Assembly (NCBI GenBank): GCA_963708905.1
Contig: CAVPUV010000073.1
Location: forward strand, 1 to 64,000
Direction of reading: 5' to 3'
Origin: SHZL01 sp963708905
Lineage (GTDB): Bacteria > Pseudomonadota > Gammaproteobacteria > Xanthomonadales > SZUA-36
DNA: 64,000 nucleotides
Shown here: positions 63,150-64,000 of the stretch, piece by piece
How positions within the stretch are numbered: position 1 is the first letter of the stretch
Layout of the letters: every line of letters starts with the position of its first letter
Notes under the pieces: generated by a model
Database searches by the model: none
What the model was told of the DNA's origin: nothing
Seen by the model: only the letters and a program-made list of their open reading frames with translations
Made by a program: the position numbers and the translations under genes

Positions 63150-64000
63150 ATGACCGAACCGATCTGGTCGCCCGGCCCGGCCCGCCGCCAAACCGCCAAG
63201 ATCCAGCGATTCATCGAGCTGCTGCGGTCCGGGCCCGAGCCTGGAATCCGGGATTACTGGGATCTTTATCGATATTCCATCGAGCACCCGGACCGGTTCT
63301 GGCGTGCGTTGTGGGATTTCTGCGGCGTCGCGGGCGAAGCGGGAACCAGTACCGCACGCGATCTGGATAGGATGCCTGGCGCCCGCTGGTTTCCCGAGGC
63401 ACAACTGAATTTCGCCGAAAATCTGCTGCGCTATCGTGATACACAAACCGCGCTCATCTTCCGCTCGGAGTCGGGGGTGAGTAGCGCACTGAGTTACGCG
63501 GAACTTTACACCGCGGTGGCGCAAACCGCGGCCGCGCTGCGATCATCGGGCCTTACCACCGGCGATCGGGTGGCCGCCTACATGCCCAATCTGCCCGAGA
63601 CCGTCATTGCCATGCTGGCCACCGCCAGCATCGGCGCCATCTGGTCGTCCTGCTCACCCGATTTTGGTGTCGCCGGAGTGGTCGATCGTTTTGGCCAGAT
63701 CGAGCCGAAAGTCCTGTTTTGCGCCGCTGCCTACAGTTACAACGGCAAAGTTCATGATTGCCTGGAGAAGGTGGCGGGAATCGTAGCGGCTGTGCCATCG
63801 ATAGAGCGCGTGCTGGTGGTGCCCTACATACAGCCGGACGCCGACCTGTCGCGGGTGCCTCATGCCACCTGGCTGGCGGATTTCCAGGATAGAACCGCCA
63901 GCGCGATAGTATTCGAGCGCCTGCCGTTCGACCACCCGCTGTACATCCTGTATTCCTCGGGGACTACGGGGGCGCCAAAGTGCATCGTCCATGGCGCCGG
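63150..64000 (+). CDS. Acetoacetyl-CoA synthetase (5' part, runs off right edge)
   Basis: 283 codons to the window end. N-terminal YWDLYRYSIEHPDRFWRALWDF and WFPEAQLNFAENLL are typical of acetoacetyl-CoA synthetases, followed by the AMP-binding P-loop YSSGTTGAPKCIVHG. Activates acetoacetate; next to ETF genes it fits leucine or ketone-body degradation. Acetyl/propionyl-CoA synthetase is less likely given the N-terminus. Confidence 0.88.
   Translation, partial: MTEPIWSPGPARRQTAKIQRFIELLRSGPEPGIRDYWDLYRYSIEHPDRFWRALWDFCGVAGEAGTSTARDLDRMPGARWFPEAQLNFAENLLRYRDTQTALIFRSESGVSSALSYAELYTAVAQTAAALRSSGLTTGDRVAAYMPNLPETVIAMLATASIGAIWSSCSPDFGVAGVVDRFGQIEPKVLFCAAAYSYNGKVHDCLEKVAGIVAAVPSIERVLVVPYIQPDADLSRVPHATWLADFQDRTASAIVFERLPFDHPLYILYSSGTTGAPKCIVHGA

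Overview
The window is about 64 kb of GC-rich chromosome, almost certainly from a gammaproteobacterium. The evidence is gene order: fmdB-aspS, yebC-ruvC-ruvA-ruvB-ybgC-tolQ-tolR-tolA-tolB-pal-cpoB-queE-queC-tRNA-Lys, and map-glnD-dapD-dapE are conserved arrangements of that class. Genus cannot be read from the sequence. Most of the window is housekeeping; the unusual material is a set of secreted proteins at the left edge and a large number of short palindromic, non-coding repeats.

Layout. 1-7614 (all minus): a CHASE2 adenylate/guanylate cyclase, an SH3-domain periplasmic protein and an M48 metalloprotease form a tightly overlapping operon; downstream lie two large exported proteins of unknown function that share a beta-sandwich-like domain, the second broken by a one-base deletion in a proline-rich repeat. 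7665-8278: a HigBA toxin-antitoxin pair. 8552-19996 (minus): tRNA-Lys, queuosine genes, the Tol-Pal envelope system, RuvABC, YebC, a lipase-like hydrolase and RarD. 20016-22478: aspS and fmdB, separated by a 271-bp element with perfect terminal inverted repeats. 22645-27493 (plus): an M49-like lipoprotein peptidase, proB, proA and a glutamine amidotransferase. 27803-36610 (minus): clpB, dapE, dapD, glnD, map. 36936-42195 (plus): an RND efflux pair and prmC. 42400-51550 (minus): two IPTL-CTERM-like surface proteins, rmuC, a small MazG-like protein, a PhoPQ-like two-component system with a PepSY protein, a CtlX-type hydrolase, dusA, and a CitE-like lyase with a MaoC hydratase. 51909-55642 (plus): a TetR-HlyD-ABC-2 export operon. 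55870-59577 (minus): zinc-type permease, binding protein, porin-like protein and a small DUF2946-like protein. 59796-64000 (plus): ETF-ubiquinone oxidoreductase, etfB, etfA and the start of an acetoacetyl-CoA synthetase, a respiratory acyl-CoA/ketone-body oxidation module.

The most striking feature is the repeat content. At least seven families of short inverted-repeat elements (27-271 bp) occur, and several touch gene ends. One stops 3 bp before the aspS start codon, one 13 bp before map; one of 180 bp lies in frame inside znuA and supplies about 60 C-terminal residues; repeats also supply the stop codons of znuB and rmuC. Two 155-bp copies, about 97% identical and in opposite orientation, bracket the TetR-HlyD-ABC operon like a composite mobile unit. 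Families 1 and 2 are built from strings of consecutive perfect hairpins that share interchangeable modules. No transposase is encoded in the window, so these look like non-autonomous elements mobilised in trans.

Functional names rest on motif recognition by eye; no database search was run. Start codons were adjusted where a Shine-Dalgarno site, an ATGA-type overlap or family alignment favoured an internal start.
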